A stretch of DNA of 38,659 nucleotides from an uncultured Rhizobiaceae group bacterium (GCA_905480295.1 CAJQPW010000009.1:1-38659); one strand, 5' to 3'. Counted from the stretch's first letter, positions 1 to 9,892 are shown. Notes: a model not told the origin generated them from the sequence alone. Program-made: numbers and translations.

Positions 1-187
1 GATCCATCTTTACATCAGCAAATGACTTCCTGTCGACCACGTAGAGGAGTTTTTTGCCGATCAATTGTGCTTATCGCGTTGGAATGATCAGTTCCTTCGC
101 AGCTGTTGCGAAAATGCGACTCGTATTTCCTTGAATGCTAAGCAACTGGTTGGTTTAGGAAAATTGTCAGGTTTCCACAATCACAGC
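1..187. other. Window edge, no supported gene
   Basis: No convincing coding region or RNA gene is visible between the window edge and the end of the L,D-transpeptidase gene. A minus-strand frame is open from a TTG at 64-62 to the edge and would give about 20 residues with plausible composition. No ribosome binding site precedes it, and the piece is too short to assign. Confidence 0.3.
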
Positions 188-973
188 TTAAATGACCTTC
201 ACCTTTGCTCCGATCGGAACCCGATCATACAGATCCATGACATCCTCATTGCGCATTCGGATACAGCCGGATGATACCGCTTTACCAATGCTCCAGGCCT
301 GATTGGTGCCATGGATTCGGTATATGGTTGAACCCAGGTAGAGGGCGCGGGCACCGAGGGGGTTCTTGACTCCACCGGCCATGAATGCGGGCAGGATCCG
401 CCCCTTTTTCTTCTCGCGTGCGATCATCGATGCTGGTGGACGCCAGGACGGCCATTCCGCCTTGCGGGTTACATTGTGGGTTCCTGCCCATTCGAAGCCA
501 GGTTTACCGACACCTACCGCATAGCGCCGGGCCTTTCCGCCGGGCTGAACGAGGTAGAGGCGTCTTTCAATCGTATTAACGATCAGCGTGCCAGGGGATG
601 CGGTACCATTGTAATTAACAATGGTTGGCAGCAAATCCGGTTTGAAGTTGCTGTTAACCGATCCACGCAGTGCGGCCTGATTGCGAACCGAAGCTGTGGT
701 GATGCCTGACCGTCTGGTGTTCAGATCGGTTTGCACATTGTTGTATCTGACCTGTTTTTGTTCCCGCTTGAACAGATATTGACGCTTTGCGTTGCGCTTT
801 GTCCTGCGGGCGGAGCGCAGATGCTTTGGGCGTATTTGCAATATCCATGGACTGGAAACGTCGGCGTTGAGGGTCAGGGCTGGCGTTGGTGCATAACGTT
901 GTCCAGCCGATGCCAGACCTGGCAGGAAGGTCAGCGCAGCTCCCAGCGCGACCGTTTTCAAAAACATGTTCAT
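188..973 (-). CDS. Exported L,D-transpeptidase (YkuD/ErfK family)
   Basis: This is a periplasmic L,D-transpeptidase that forms 3-3 peptidoglycan cross-links or attaches proteins to peptidoglycan through a catalytic cysteine. The C-terminal half carries the YkuD signature: His221-Gly, then S-S-G-C-I-R-M with the nucleophile at Cys237 (numbered from the chosen start). The open frame extends 27 codons further upstream. I chose the ATG at 973 because it gives a clean signal peptide (MNMFLKTVALGAALTFLPG, cleavage after A-S-A). The mature N-terminus is followed by an Arg/Lys-rich linker (about residues 50-80) before the catalytic domain. At 261 residues it is a typical single-domain member without a LysM module. 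The next gene upstream, DUF2927, is on the same strand and is also exported. Family assignment is firm. Which L,D-transpeptidase activity it has cannot be told. Confidence 0.93.
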   Translation of the reverse strand: MNMFLKTVALGAALTFLPGLASAGQRYAPTPALTLNADVSSPWILQIRPKHLRSARRTKRNAKRQYLFKREQKQVRYNNVQTDLNTRRSGITTASVRNQAALRGSVNSNFKPDLLPTIVNYNGTASPGTLIVNTIERRLYLVQPGGKARRYAVGVGKPGFEWAGTHNVTRKAEWPSWRPPASMIAREKKKGRILPAFMAGGVKNPLGARALYLGSTIYRIHGTNQAWSIGKAVSSGCIRMRNEDVMDLYDRVPIGAKVKVI

Positions 974-1188
974 GGCGGACCTACTCGAATTTATTCGTTG
1001 CACTCTTGCTGCGCCTACGCGGAGCTTTGGCAAAAACATGGTGGTCAACTGCAACTGAAAGATGAATCAAACTGTCGATATTCCAGAAACCAGCTGTTTA
1101 CCTTTTGTTGTGGTAAAGCAGCTGCTAACCGAGATGGTTAACGACACAAATTGTTAATCATGGACGGGTCCGATTGGCCTGCATGCGT

Positions 1189-1968
1189 CTATTTCTGCTG
1201 ATCAATGTGCCGTCGCACCCGGCGCAAAATGGTGGGCAGTACGGCCTCAATTGCTTGTCGCGACGCACCGGCCTTGATCGCCGGATCGTATAATAGGCTC
1301 ACAATCATGCGGTCGAAGCGTTGTAATGTCGTGAACCGGGTCTGGTCATTGAACATGCTTTTGGTCAGGGCAGGGTCGTCATTGAGTGGTCCCAGGCCCT
1401 GCAAAATCTCCTCAATCATGCACCGCTTAAACTGACTGTCCCCCTGGTCGGCAACAATCACCGCATCGGACCGTTTGATCCCGCTCCTGCTGTAAATCGA
1501 CCGGACCATGCAACGACCCTGGGGTGTTTTGTTTTTGTCCTTGTAGACGGCGTTGCGCACGGTGGTCACGTAGGCGGAGCGCGGGACAACATGAACGACG
1601 AAATTTGCCCGCGCCGGGTGATTGACCAATTGAACGTCCAGCCCTGATATGAGCGATGGAAGAGAAAGGATGAATTGTTGCAGCTGCGATTGAACGGGTT
1701 TGTTCGTTTTGATGCGAAGGTAAAATCGCACCGTTTTACTGAATTTACGGACATAGACCTGAGATGGAGACTGACCGCCGCCATACTCTGATTCAAAGAT
1801 TGTTTTGTTAAAGCCCCTGATGATTTCGGTGTCAGTCGATAGCGGGTCAGCGGCAAGGGCAGGAGCGCTGCACAACAGGTTGGAATGCAGCAACATCAGG
1901 CCTGCACATATCGAAGACCAGACGCTCGATCGGCCTGTGGAATTACTGTTCAACTGTGTTGCAACCAA
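1189..1968 (-). CDS. Exported DUF2927 family protein
   Basis: This is an exported protein of unknown function from the DUF2927 family, common in alphaproteobacteria. The C-terminal half shows the family pattern: R-C-M-I-E-E-I-L-Q-G-L-G followed by a P-L-N-D-D segment, M-F-N-D-Q and a closing L-L-Y-D-P stretch. The conserved glutamates in a helix before 'LGPLND' recall metal-dependent peptidase folds, but no full HExxH motif is present, so no enzyme activity is claimed. The N-terminus has a hydrophobic stretch (about residues 20-40) ending in A-L-A-A, consistent with a Sec signal. The start used is a TTG with only a weak upstream purine stretch, so the exact start is uncertain. It lies upstream of the L,D-transpeptidase gene with a 215-base gap, which suggests independent or loosely coupled expression. 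Confidence 0.8.
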   Translation of the reverse strand: MVATQLNSNSTGRSSVWSSICAGLMLLHSNLLCSAPALAADPLSTDTEIIRGFNKTIFESEYGGGQSPSQVYVRKFSKTVRFYLRIKTNKPVQSQLQQFILSLPSLISGLDVQLVNHPARANFVVHVVPRSAYVTTVRNAVYKDKNKTPQGRCMVRSIYSRSGIKRSDAVIVADQGDSQFKRCMIEEILQGLGPLNDDPALTKSMFNDQTRFTTLQRFDRMIVSLLYDPAIKAGASRQAIEAVLPTILRRVRRHIDQQK

Positions 1969-2039
1969 GAGAAATCAGTTCCCGTCCATTCCATATTGAC
2001 CCGACTGAGCCAGACAAGCATGGTTGTGGTCAACCTTGA

Positions 2040-2696
2040 ATGTCAGGATTCAATCACATCATGGAAGAAGATCTGGCTGACGGCCTGATACGCGGAGAAG
2101 ATGGGCTGGTTCGCTGCAATTGGCATAACGACAAGCCGGACTACCGCACCTATCATGATGAGGAATGGGGGCTACCCCAGGATGATGATTTCAAGCTGTT
2201 TGAAAAGATTTGCCTAGAGGGGTTTCAATCCGGCCTGTCCTGGCTGACGATTTTGCGGAAACGAGAAAACTTTCGCCGAGCATTTGCCGGTTTTGATTAT
2301 TACAAAGTTGCCAAATTCACCGATGATGATGTGGACCGGTTGCTGCAGGATGCGGGCATCATCCGCCATGGTGGAAAAATCAGGTCGACCATTAACAATG
2401 CTGCGCGGGCGATTGAAATGGTCGAACAGGAAGGCTCGCTGGGGCGCTGGTTCTGGTCATGGGAGCCCAAGGCTGATGGTCGCTCGTCTCCTGTTACCCG
2501 TGCGATTGCCCAAACACCGCACACGGATATATCAACTGCCCTGTCCAAACAGCTTAAGAAACGAGGCTGGAGCTTTGTCGGGCCGACCACCTGCTATGCC
2601 TTCATGCAGGCCATGGGCATGGTCAATGATCACATTGAAGGGTGCTACTGCCGCGATCGCATTGAACAGCAGCGGGTGTCCTTTAAACGCCCCTGA
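2040..2696 (+). CDS. tag: DNA-3-methyladenine glycosylase I
   Basis: Tag removes 3-methyladenine from alkylated DNA as the first step of base excision repair in the cytoplasm. The family's zinc-binding set is intact: Cys26 in RCNWHND and His39 in YHDEEWG, 13 residues apart as in E. coli Tag, and His198 and Cys202 in DHIEGCYC at the C-terminus. The conserved block LEGFQSGLSWLTILRKRENF (substrate pocket region) and FVGPTTCYAFMQA are present. Length (218 aa) is slightly above the usual 185-210 because of an N-terminal extension. An in-frame ATG at 2061 would remove seven residues. Neither start has a strong Shine-Dalgarno sequence. The gene is convergent with the transporter gene that ends 20 bases downstream on the other strand. 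Confidence 0.95.
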   Translation: MSGFNHIMEEDLADGLIRGEDGLVRCNWHNDKPDYRTYHDEEWGLPQDDDFKLFEKICLEGFQSGLSWLTILRKRENFRRAFAGFDYYKVAKFTDDDVDRLLQDAGIIRHGGKIRSTINNAARAIEMVEQEGSLGRWFWSWEPKADGRSSPVTRAIAQTPHTDISTALSKQLKKRGWSFVGPTTCYAFMQAMGMVNDHIEGCYCRDRIEQQRVSFKRP

Positions 2697-2716
2697 GCAA
2701 TCGATTCCAACGCGTC

Positions 2717-3559
2717 TTATTGCCGTCGGCTCTTGGCCAGAATTGTGATCGCAACGCCGCCAAGGATGAGAACAGAAAACAGGGCCAGTCTCAGCGTTAG
2801 ATTCTCTCCCGAAAAGACGATGCCACCAAGAGTTGCAATTGCAGGAACCGTGAGTTGAACGACGGCCGCTTTGGTTGCCGTCAGTCCCCGCAGGCACCAA
2901 TACCACAGGGCATATCCCAATGCCGACGTGCCTGCACCGGAAGCGCAAGCCAGCAGCAACCCATAAAGCGAGGTGGTGACGTCTGCAAAAAAGATAAGGT
3001 ACAAGACGAGCGCCATTGGTACGGAAAGCAGGAAGTTTCCCGCGGTGGCCTGCAACGGTTGTTGGGAATTTTTGCCGCGCAGCGAATAAACGCCCCAGGC
3101 AATCCCGGCAGCGATCATCAAAACTGTTCCCAAAGGATCGGGGGCCGTCACACCCGGTGAGACCAGTCCAACAAAGGCTGCAAAAGCAACAATCAGGCCG
3201 AACCATTCCATGACGCTGGGCCGGTCTCCTTTGATGACGCTCCAGCCGATCATCGTTGCCTGGACGCAGGCAAACAGAATCAAGGCACCCATGCCGGTAT
3301 CAAGAGCCAGATAGGCGAACGAGAAACCGGCAGCATAAACGAACAGTGCTGCCGCTGAAGACCAGCTGCCATGGCTGCGAACAGCATTGGCGATGCCGGA
3401 ACCAAAAACCAAAATACCAAGCATTATCGCTCCGGACCCCAGCCGAACGAAACTGTAGGTCGCTGGATCAATTGCGCCTTCACCCAGCGCCAGCCGGGCA
3501 AACACGGAATTTGCGGCAAAGGCGATCATGGTCACGGTGGTCAAAAGGGCGAGTTGCAT
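2717..3559 (-). CDS. EamA/DMT-family membrane transporter
   Basis: This is an inner-membrane protein of the drug/metabolite transporter superfamily with two tandem EamA repeats. About ten hydrophobic segments span the 280 residues. The first repeat includes FAANSVFARLALGEG with the expected helix break. The second begins near residue 140 after G-V-T-A-P-D-P-L-G, and the protein closes with a basic tail (SRRQ). Such proteins export or import metabolites, but the substrate cannot be read from sequence. It is monocistronic here. Upstream lies the roughly 400-base leader of the oppositely oriented hisS operon, so its promoter must sit within or beside that region. No frameshift or truncation is seen. 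Confidence 0.88.
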   Translation of the reverse strand: MQLALLTTVTMIAFAANSVFARLALGEGAIDPATYSFVRLGSGAIMLGILVFGSGIANAVRSHGSWSSAAALFVYAAGFSFAYLALDTGMGALILFACVQATMIGWSVIKGDRPSVMEWFGLIVAFAAFVGLVSPGVTAPDPLGTVLMIAAGIAWGVYSLRGKNSQQPLQATAGNFLLSVPMALVLYLIFFADVTTSLYGLLLACASGAGTSALGYALWYWCLRGLTATKAAVVQLTVPAIATLGGIVFSGENLTLRLALFSVLILGGVAITILAKSRRQ

Positions 3560-3780
3560 TATGGTATCTCAATGTCGCGAGGCAATTCAGGACAGGCTTT
3601 CTTTGTTGGGTGGGGCACTTAGGTAAAAATGCCAACGCGGATCACTATGGACGCTGTATGACGGGAAATACAATTGAGGACCCTTCATTTTGGCGTGGAT
3701 GGATTGCCCGTCATAACGGTTGCTGTTTGCCTGTAGTTTCCGATCTTGCTCCCAAACTGATTTCCCCGTAAACAGCGCTT
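3560..3780. other. 5' part of the hisS leader / divergent promoter region
   Basis: This region without a gene lies between the divergent transporter gene and the His-rich leader ORF. It should hold promoters for both directions. I could not pick a -35/-10 pair with confidence. No T-box or known riboswitch core was recognised. Confidence 0.4.
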
Positions 3781-3831
3781 ATGAACATCCGTCTGCATCA
3801 TCGCTGTCATCATCGACATACCGGCACTTGA
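3781..3831 (+). CDS. Putative histidine leader peptide upstream of hisS
   Basis: A 16-codon ORF starts with ATG at 3781 and ends with TGA at 3829-3831. It encodes MNIRLHHRCHHRHTGT. Five of the 16 residues are His, all CAT, in the pattern HH-x2-HH-x-H. It lies 137 bases before hisS, the first gene of a hisS-hisZ-hisG operon, on the same strand. This is the arrangement of amino-acid attenuator leader peptides, where ribosomes stall on His codons when charged tRNA-His is scarce. A TAA at 3769 closes the frame upstream, so the ATG is the only usable start. Weak points are that no clear Shine-Dalgarno sequence precedes the ATG, and no U-tract terminator is visible between it and hisS. The function is inferred from codon content and position. 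Confidence 0.62.
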   Translation: MNIRLHHRCHHRHTGT

Positions 3832-3968
3832 ACCGGGGACAGACTGTTTGCATCGATAATTCGACCACGAGGTTCCGGCTCAAGCCCAGCTCAGACAGTG
3901 TTACCAGCGGGGCCCATCCGCGCGGGTAAGAAACAACCTCCTCACACATCATATTGCAGGCGAATCCC
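3832..3968 (+). promoter_or_regulatory. Candidate attenuator / structured leader of hisS
   Basis: This stretch between the leader ORF stop and hisS can form several pairings. ACTGTTTG (3843-3850) pairs with CAGACAGT (3892-3899), 8 bp with one G-U. GAACC (3830-3834), overlapping the leader stop codon, pairs with GGTTC (3871-3875). GAGGTT (3869-3874) pairs instead with AACCTC (3935-3940). A GC-rich hairpin has GCGG (3907-3910) and CCGC (3918-3921) at its core. The second and third pairings exclude each other, as expected of a switch. There is no run of T after any hairpin, so a classical intrinsic terminator is not evident and control could be Rho-dependent or translational. The pairings were found by eye. 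Confidence 0.4.
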
Positions 3969-5534
3969 ATGGCTGAATCAAATCAACCGATCAAGCAGAA
4001 GAAAAAGAAGAAGAAACCGCAAAGGCTGAAAGCCCGACAGCCGCGTGGCTTTGTTGATCGTGACATGGCGGATATTCGCGCCACGGACGCGATGATGGCC
4101 AGGATCAGGGAAGTCTACGAGCGCTATGGATTTGATCCGGTGGAAACGCCGATGTTCGAATACACAGATGCTTTGGGAAAATTTCTCCCCGACACGGACA
4201 GGCCCAATGAAGGGGTGTTCTCGCTGCTCGATGATGATGAGCAATGGATGAGCCTGCGCTATGATCTTACTGCTCCGCTGGCAAGGCATTTTGCTCAAAA
4301 TATCAATGATTTGCAGACCCCCTACCGGACCTACAGAGCCGGCTATGTTTTTCGCAACGAAAAGCCTGGTCCCGGCCGTTTTCGGCAATTCATGCAATTT
4401 GATGCCGACACCGTGGGAGCGCCCAACCCCAGTGCCGATGCAGAAATGTGCATGATTATGGCGGATACGATGGAAGCTCTGGAAATTGCGCGGGGCGACT
4501 ATCTGGTTAAGGTCAATAATCGCAAGGTGCTTGATGCCATTTTGATGGCCGCAGGTGTTGCGGTGGAACCCGACAGTCCACAGCGGCTGACCGTGCTGCG
4601 GTCAATGGATAAATACGACAAATTTGGTGTTGAGGGCGTTGTTCAACTGCTGGGCAGCCAGGGTCGTCGCGACGAAAGCGGCGATCACACCGATGGTGCT
4701 GGTCTGGATGACGCGCAGATCTCAACGATCATCAATGCCACGGGTTGGGGAGAGAGTGCCGCAGATGCCGGTGACGGTGATGATGAGGCAACGCTGGATC
4801 GTCTCGAACAGGAATTGACGGCCCATGGTGTCTCGGTTGACGGCGTGCGGGAATTACGCACCATCCGGGCGATGGTGCGCGCGTCGGGCTATGATCAGAA
4901 CCAGATCGAGTTTGATCCGTCTATCGTGCGCGGGCTCGAATATTACACCGGGCCTGTTTACGAATGCGAACTGACATTCCCGGTTACCAATGAAAAAGGC
5001 GAAACCGTAACGTTTGGATCTGTCGCAGGTGGCGGGCGCTACGATGGGCTGGTCAAAAGGTTTACGGGACAGGACATCCCGGCAACCGGATTTTCGATCG
5101 GTGTATCGCGGCTGATGACCGCTTTGAAAAACCTCGGCAAACTTGCAGATGACAGCGTGCTTGCCCCCGTCGTGGTTTGTGTCATGGACCGTGACAATGA
5201 AGCGATGGCTGGATATCAGCAAATGGTACAGGAACTGCGCCGTGCCAATATCAGGGCTGAAATGTATCAGGGCAACCCCAAGCAGTTTGGAAAGCAATTG
5301 CAATATGCAGACCGGCGGGGCTCCCCGATTGCGATCATTCAGGGTTCAGATGAACGGGCAGCCGGAGAGGTGCAGGTCAAGGACCTGGTTGAGGGCATGC
5401 GTTTGTCGCAGGAGATTACCGACAATGAAGAGTGGCGGGCGTCGCGTCCGGCGCAGCAGACCATCTCGCGTGATGCATTGGTTGAAACCGTGCAGCGTCT
5501 CCTCGCCGAACAAAAGGCCATGCGGGAAGCCTGA
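3969..5534 (+). CDS. hisS: Histidyl-tRNA synthetase
   Basis: HisRS charges tRNA-His with histidine in the cytoplasm. Class II motifs are clear: [10 protein letters not shown], motif 2 at F128-R-N-E131 followed by [10 protein letters not shown], the histidine-specific RGLEYYTG (R321-G-L-E-Y-Y), GGGRYDGL, and motif 3 with [11 protein letters not shown]-terminal anticodon-binding domain follows. The protein (521 aa) is longer than the usual 420-450. It has a Lys-rich N-terminal tail (six Lys in a row near residues 11-16) and an insertion between motif 2 and the HisA motif, both typical of the alphaproteobacterial form. The frame is open to a TTG at 3954, but the ATG at 3969 has an AGG-containing ribosome site at the right distance. 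It is the first gene of hisS-hisZ-hisG and is preceded by a His-rich leader ORF. Confidence 0.97.
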   Translation: MAESNQPIKQKKKKKKPQRLKARQPRGFVDRDMADIRATDAMMARIREVYERYGFDPVETPMFEYTDALGKFLPDTDRPNEGVFSLLDDDEQWMSLRYDLTAPLARHFAQNINDLQTPYRTYRAGYVFRNEKPGPGRFRQFMQFDADTVGAPNPSADAEMCMIMADTMEALEIARGDYLVKVNNRKVLDAILMAAGVAVEPDSPQRLTVLRSMDKYDKFGVEGVVQLLGSQGRRDESGDHTDGAGLDDAQISTIINATGWGESAADAGDGDDEATLDRLEQELTAHGVSVDGVRELRTIRAMVRASGYDQNQIEFDPSIVRGLEYYTGPVYECELTFPVTNEKGETVTFGSVAGGGRYDGLVKRFTGQDIPATGFSIGVSRLMTALKNLGKLADDSVLAPVVVCVMDRDNEAMAGYQQMVQELRRANIRAEMYQGNPKQFGKQLQYADRRGSPIAIIQGSDERAAGEVQVKDLVEGMRLSQEITDNEEWRASRPAQQTISRDALVETVQRLLAEQKAMREA

Positions 5535-5535
5535 T

Positions 5536-6621
5536 ATGCTTGACCAACTGCTTTCCCATTTGCGTGACGTTGCACCCGATCGCGCGGAGATTGACGTGCT
5601 GCAGCCGGCTGATCCGTTTTTGGAAACGGCCGGTGAAGCGCTGCGCCGCCGCATATTTTTGACGGAAAGCGTCGAAGGACAAATCCATTGCCTGAGGCCC
5701 GAATTTACCATCCCGATCTGCCTGCACCATCTGACACAAGCAGGTGATGCCAATACTCCAAAGCGCTATGCCTACGGTGGTACAGTGTTTCGCCAGGCCC
5801 GGGAGGGTGCTGCCGAATTTCTTCAAACAGGCCTGGAAGACCTGGGCAACGGGGATTTGATCGCTGCAGACTCCGCCTGTCTGCGCGACCTTGTTAGCGC
5901 TTTGGCACTGGCTGGAATTGCCAGTCCAAAGATTGATCTGGGTGATCAGAACCTGTTTGAGGTCGTGGTAGAAAACCTGCAATTGCCGGTGGCAATAGCG
6001 CAGCGTTTGATGCGGGGGTTTGGTTCTCCTCAATTGATTGAAGACCAGATCGACCGACTGACGCGGGGAGAAACGGATCAAACGGAAGAGGATGCGGCGA
6101 CGAGCCTTGCCCGGTCAGGTGATCGTGCAGCACTGATTGACCACATTGAGCAGCGAATGGCCCAGAGCAACATTGCTCCGCAGTCTGGACGCAGCCCAGC
6201 GGCGATTGCCGATCGGATGATCGAGAAGATTCAGGAGAGCCAGTTCCGACTGAGTGACACGGATGCGGGTATTTTGCGTGCGTTCCTGGCGATCCAATCA
6301 CCGTTGCAACAGGCAACCGAAGCGTTGGAGCAATTTGCCAAGCGGACCGGCATTGAGTTTGGAGCAGCCGGAAAGGCGTTTCAGCAACGGGTGACCGCGT
6401 TGCAGCATGTTGGGGTCGGCCTCGATATGATTACTTACAAAGCCTCCTTTGGACGTGGGCTGGAATACTATACCGGCCTTTTGTTTGAGGCGCGCGTTGG
6501 TGCCACGTCGATTGCCGGGGGCGGGCGGTACGATCGCCTGTGCAGCCTGTTGGGATCGAAACTGCCCATTCCGGCCGTTGGATTTTCGATTTCTCTGGAT
6601 CGGCTGGAGGATGTTCGATGA
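5536..6621 (+). CDS. hisZ: ATP phosphoribosyltransferase regulatory subunit HisZ
   Basis: HisZ is a HisRS paralogue without the anticodon-binding domain. It binds short-form HisG, completes the hetero-octameric ATP phosphoribosyltransferase and mediates histidine feedback inhibition. The class II fold signatures remain: RPEFTIPIC near residue 55, [10 protein letters not shown] (motif 2 region), [11 protein letters not shown] and GGGRYDRL near the C-terminus, and GFSISLDRL. The frame is open well upstream inside hisS. The ATG at 5536 is chosen because it begins one base after the hisS stop and gives [10 protein letters not shown], the expected start, with GGGAAG about ten bases upstream. Length 361 aa. 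The stop overlaps the hisG ATG by four bases (ATGA), so hisZ and hisG are translationally coupled, which fits a fixed-ratio complex. Confidence 0.94.
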   Translation: MLDQLLSHLRDVAPDRAEIDVLQPADPFLETAGEALRRRIFLTESVEGQIHCLRPEFTIPICLHHLTQAGDANTPKRYAYGGTVFRQAREGAAEFLQTGLEDLGNGDLIAADSACLRDLVSALALAGIASPKIDLGDQNLFEVVVENLQLPVAIAQRLMRGFGSPQLIEDQIDRLTRGETDQTEEDAATSLARSGDRAALIDHIEQRMAQSNIAPQSGRSPAAIADRMIEKIQESQFRLSDTDAGILRAFLAIQSPLQQATEALEQFAKRTGIEFGAAGKAFQQRVTALQHVGVGLDMITYKASFGRGLEYYTGLLFEARVGATSIAGGGRYDRLCSLLGSKLPIPAVGFSISLDRLEDVR

Positions 6622-7316
6622 GCCTGATAATCGCCGTTCCATCAAAGGGCCGTTTAAAGGAAGACACAATCGACCTGTTCTCTCGCGCAGGGCTGGATAT
6701 TGAAGCGCCGGCAGATGCCCGGTCTTATCAATCCAGGATCGCCGGAAGAAGCGATATCGAAATCGCCTTTTTGTCAGCGTCCGAAATTGCCCGGGAATTG
6801 TCTACCGGTGGAGTTCATCTGGGTGTGACGGGAGAAGATCTCGCGCGCGAAACCATACGCAACACAGATTCTGTGGTTGATATTCTGCTGCCACTGGGTT
6901 TTGGCCATGCTGATGTGGTGGTTGCGGTTCCTGAAGCCTGGATCGATGTTGCGACCATGGCTGATCTGGACGATGTTGCGGCAGACTACAGGGCGCGATA
7001 CGGACGCCGTCTGCGTGTTGCCACTAAATATTGGCAATTGACCCAACACTGGTTCGGTCAACACGGAATTGGTGTTTACCGCATTGTTGAAAGCCTGGGG
7101 GCGACTGAAGGCGCACCGGCTGCCGGCAGTGCCGACGCGATTGTAGACATCACCAGCACTGGCAGCACCATCCGGGCCAACAATCTTAAGATTTTGGATG
7201 ATGGGGTGATTTTGAAAAGCCAGGCCAACCTAATCAGCAGTAAACCTGCCCGGTGGAACGCTGAAAATAGAAGCAGTGCTGACGCTATATTGTCGAAATT
7301 GTCGAAATGTTGCTAA
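6618..7316 (+). CDS. hisG: ATP phosphoribosyltransferase, short form
   Basis: HisG joins ATP and PRPP to give phosphoribosyl-ATP, the first committed step of histidine synthesis. The protein starts [20 protein letters not shown], matching the family N-terminus. It contains [10 protein letters not shown] (about residue 70), [14 protein letters not shown], and the PRPP-binding loop region [20 protein letters not shown]. At 232 aa it is the short form that lacks the C-terminal regulatory domain and therefore needs HisZ, which is encoded immediately upstream with an ATGA overlap. The longer open frame beginning at 6540 lies inside hisZ and is not used. With the candidate His leader at 3781, the operon would respond to both histidine level (enzyme feedback) and charged tRNA-His (expression). 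Confidence 0.95.
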   Translation: MSLIIAVPSKGRLKEDTIDLFSRAGLDIEAPADARSYQSRIAGRSDIEIAFLSASEIARELSTGGVHLGVTGEDLARETIRNTDSVVDILLPLGFGHADVVVAVPEAWIDVATMADLDDVAADYRARYGRRLRVATKYWQLTQHWFGQHGIGVYRIVESLGATEGAPAAGSADAIVDITSTGSTIRANNLKILDDGVILKSQANLISSKPARWNAENRSSADAILSKLSKCC

Positions 7317-7325
7317 TCTTGGTCC

Positions 7326-7637
7326 ATGCGACCTCGAATTATCATCCTGGCTTTTCTGCTTTCGGTGCCAACCGGTGCCCTGGCCGATTCACTCGACGGT
7401 GACTGGTGCAATCCCGTCGACGGCAAACTCACTATCGATGGCTCACAGATTACGACGCCAGCGGGCAATCGCGTCACCGGCAATTATGGTCGCCATCGGT
7501 TTGAATATACGGCTCCCGCCGGGGGGTGGAACGGTGGCAAGTCCATCGTCATCCAACAATTCAATGAACAATTGATGGAATTGAGTGTTGAACGGGCGGC
7601 GGGACGTCAATGGCGCCCCTGCCAGATCGTCAGCTAA
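7326..7637 (+). CDS. Small exported protein of unknown function
   Basis: This is a 103-residue protein I cannot assign to a named family. It begins with a clear signal peptide (basic start MRPR, hydrophobic IIILAFLLSVPTG, cleavage after A-L-A). The mature part is about 83 residues. It has one Cys near its start (DWCNP) and one near its end (RPCQIV), which could form a disulfide in the periplasm. The interior is beta-rich and has Gly/Asn turns (GNRVTGNYGRHRF, PAGGWNGGKS), suggesting a small beta-barrel or sandwich. It starts nine bases after the hisG stop, so it is probably the last gene of the his operon transcript, although no strong ribosome site is visible. A link to histidine synthesis is not implied by the protein itself. 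Confidence 0.75.
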   Translation: MRPRIIILAFLLSVPTGALADSLDGDWCNPVDGKLTIDGSQITTPAGNRVTGNYGRHRFEYTAPAGGWNGGKSIVIQQFNEQLMELSVERAAGRQWRPCQIVS

Positions 7638-7766
7638 GGGCAACCTGGTCGACTGATGGCGTGCCACCGGATGATGGGCGCCCACAAGATTTCTTCACGA
7701 CCCAAACATATCTGCGCGGTACGAGCGTTGAAATGTTGAATTATAGTGTGGGTGTCGTGCGGGACT

Positions 7767-7958
7767 CTAAGCCGCGCAGCTCATATCCTGACCACAACAC
7801 ATCGGCGATTTGATCTTTCCATGCCCATTGGGGCATTTGGAAATTTGTACGGAATTGCCACCGTCCAGTGTCAAACTGTCATCGACCAAAGGCGCGTCGC
7901 ATTTGCCGCAAGTTGCGTTTACGCTCATGCCGCATTTATCGCATTCATAAGTTGCCAT
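7767..7958 (-). CDS. Small double zinc-ribbon protein
   Basis: This 63-residue cysteine-rich protein of unknown function has Cys pairs at 6/9 (CDKC) and 17/20 (CGKC), then C42-P-N-G-H46, C54-C55 and C61 (CCGQDMSC). These make one CxxC-x7-CxxC zinc knuckle followed by a second cluster resembling rubredoxin/desulfoferrodoxin-type metal sites. A strong ribosome site (GAGGAG, nine bases before the ATG) shows it is a real gene despite its size. It lies downstream of groEL on the same strand, but the strong groEL terminator lies between them, so it probably has its own promoter in 7959-8100. It could be a metal-binding adaptor or a small RNA- or protein-binding factor. No function is claimed. Confidence 0.82.
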   Translation of the reverse strand: MATYECDKCGMSVNATCGKCDAPLVDDSLTLDGGNSVQISKCPNGHGKIKSPMCCGQDMSCAA

Positions 7959-8102
7959 TTTTGTTTGCTCCTCAGCGCCGGGTATCGGCCAGATTTGGAA
8001 ATGCTAGCGGTGCACGATGGCGTAGGCAAGCGGCAGAATTGTATTTTAATTCAATGCGCAGATCGCCGAGTCCGGACGAATATCCTGATGCGGGTCAGAC
8101 AA

Positions 8103-8138
8103 AAAAGAAAAAGGCCGGTTCGATTGAACCGGCCTTTT
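8103..8138 (-). terminator. Intrinsic terminator of groESL
   Basis: Read on the minus strand, this is a perfect 11-13 bp hairpin with the core AAGGCCGGTTC (8126-8136, read in reverse) and its complement (8111-8121). The loop is four bases, followed by a U-rich tract (TTTTTCTTTTTT). It begins about 35 bases after the groEL stop. Confidence 0.95.
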
Positions 8139-8173
8139 CAAGCACAACCCTAAAAAGGGTGGGTGCGGCTGAT

Positions 8174-9832
<1,659 letters not shown>

Positions 9833-9892
9833 TTACTCCTGTTTTGCGCAAGATGCGCAAGAATTTCAAAGGGTTCGAATGAGATCTCGGAT

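Noticed and set aside
1..64. Minus-strand open frame from a TTG at 64-62 running off the window start
   Set aside because: Only about 20 residues are visible, no ribosome site precedes it, and no family can be recognised.
65..274. 69-codon plus-strand ORF at the window start
   Set aside because: Its second part runs antisense through the C-terminus of the L,D-transpeptidase gene, and it has no ribosome site or recognisable protein features.
3560..3968. T-box or other known riboswitch ahead of hisS
   Set aside because: No T-box specifier/antiterminator core was recognised, and the His-codon leader ORF explains the region better.
4012..4030. A-rich tract near the hisS start, considered as a slippage site
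   Set aside because: It encodes the Lys-rich N-terminal tail of HisRS in frame, and no alternative frame product of interest is evident.
9843..9890. GGTTCGAAT-like string between groES and groEL, considered as a tRNA T-arm
   Set aside because: No acceptor, D or anticodon stems surround it. It lies in the groES-groEL spacer.
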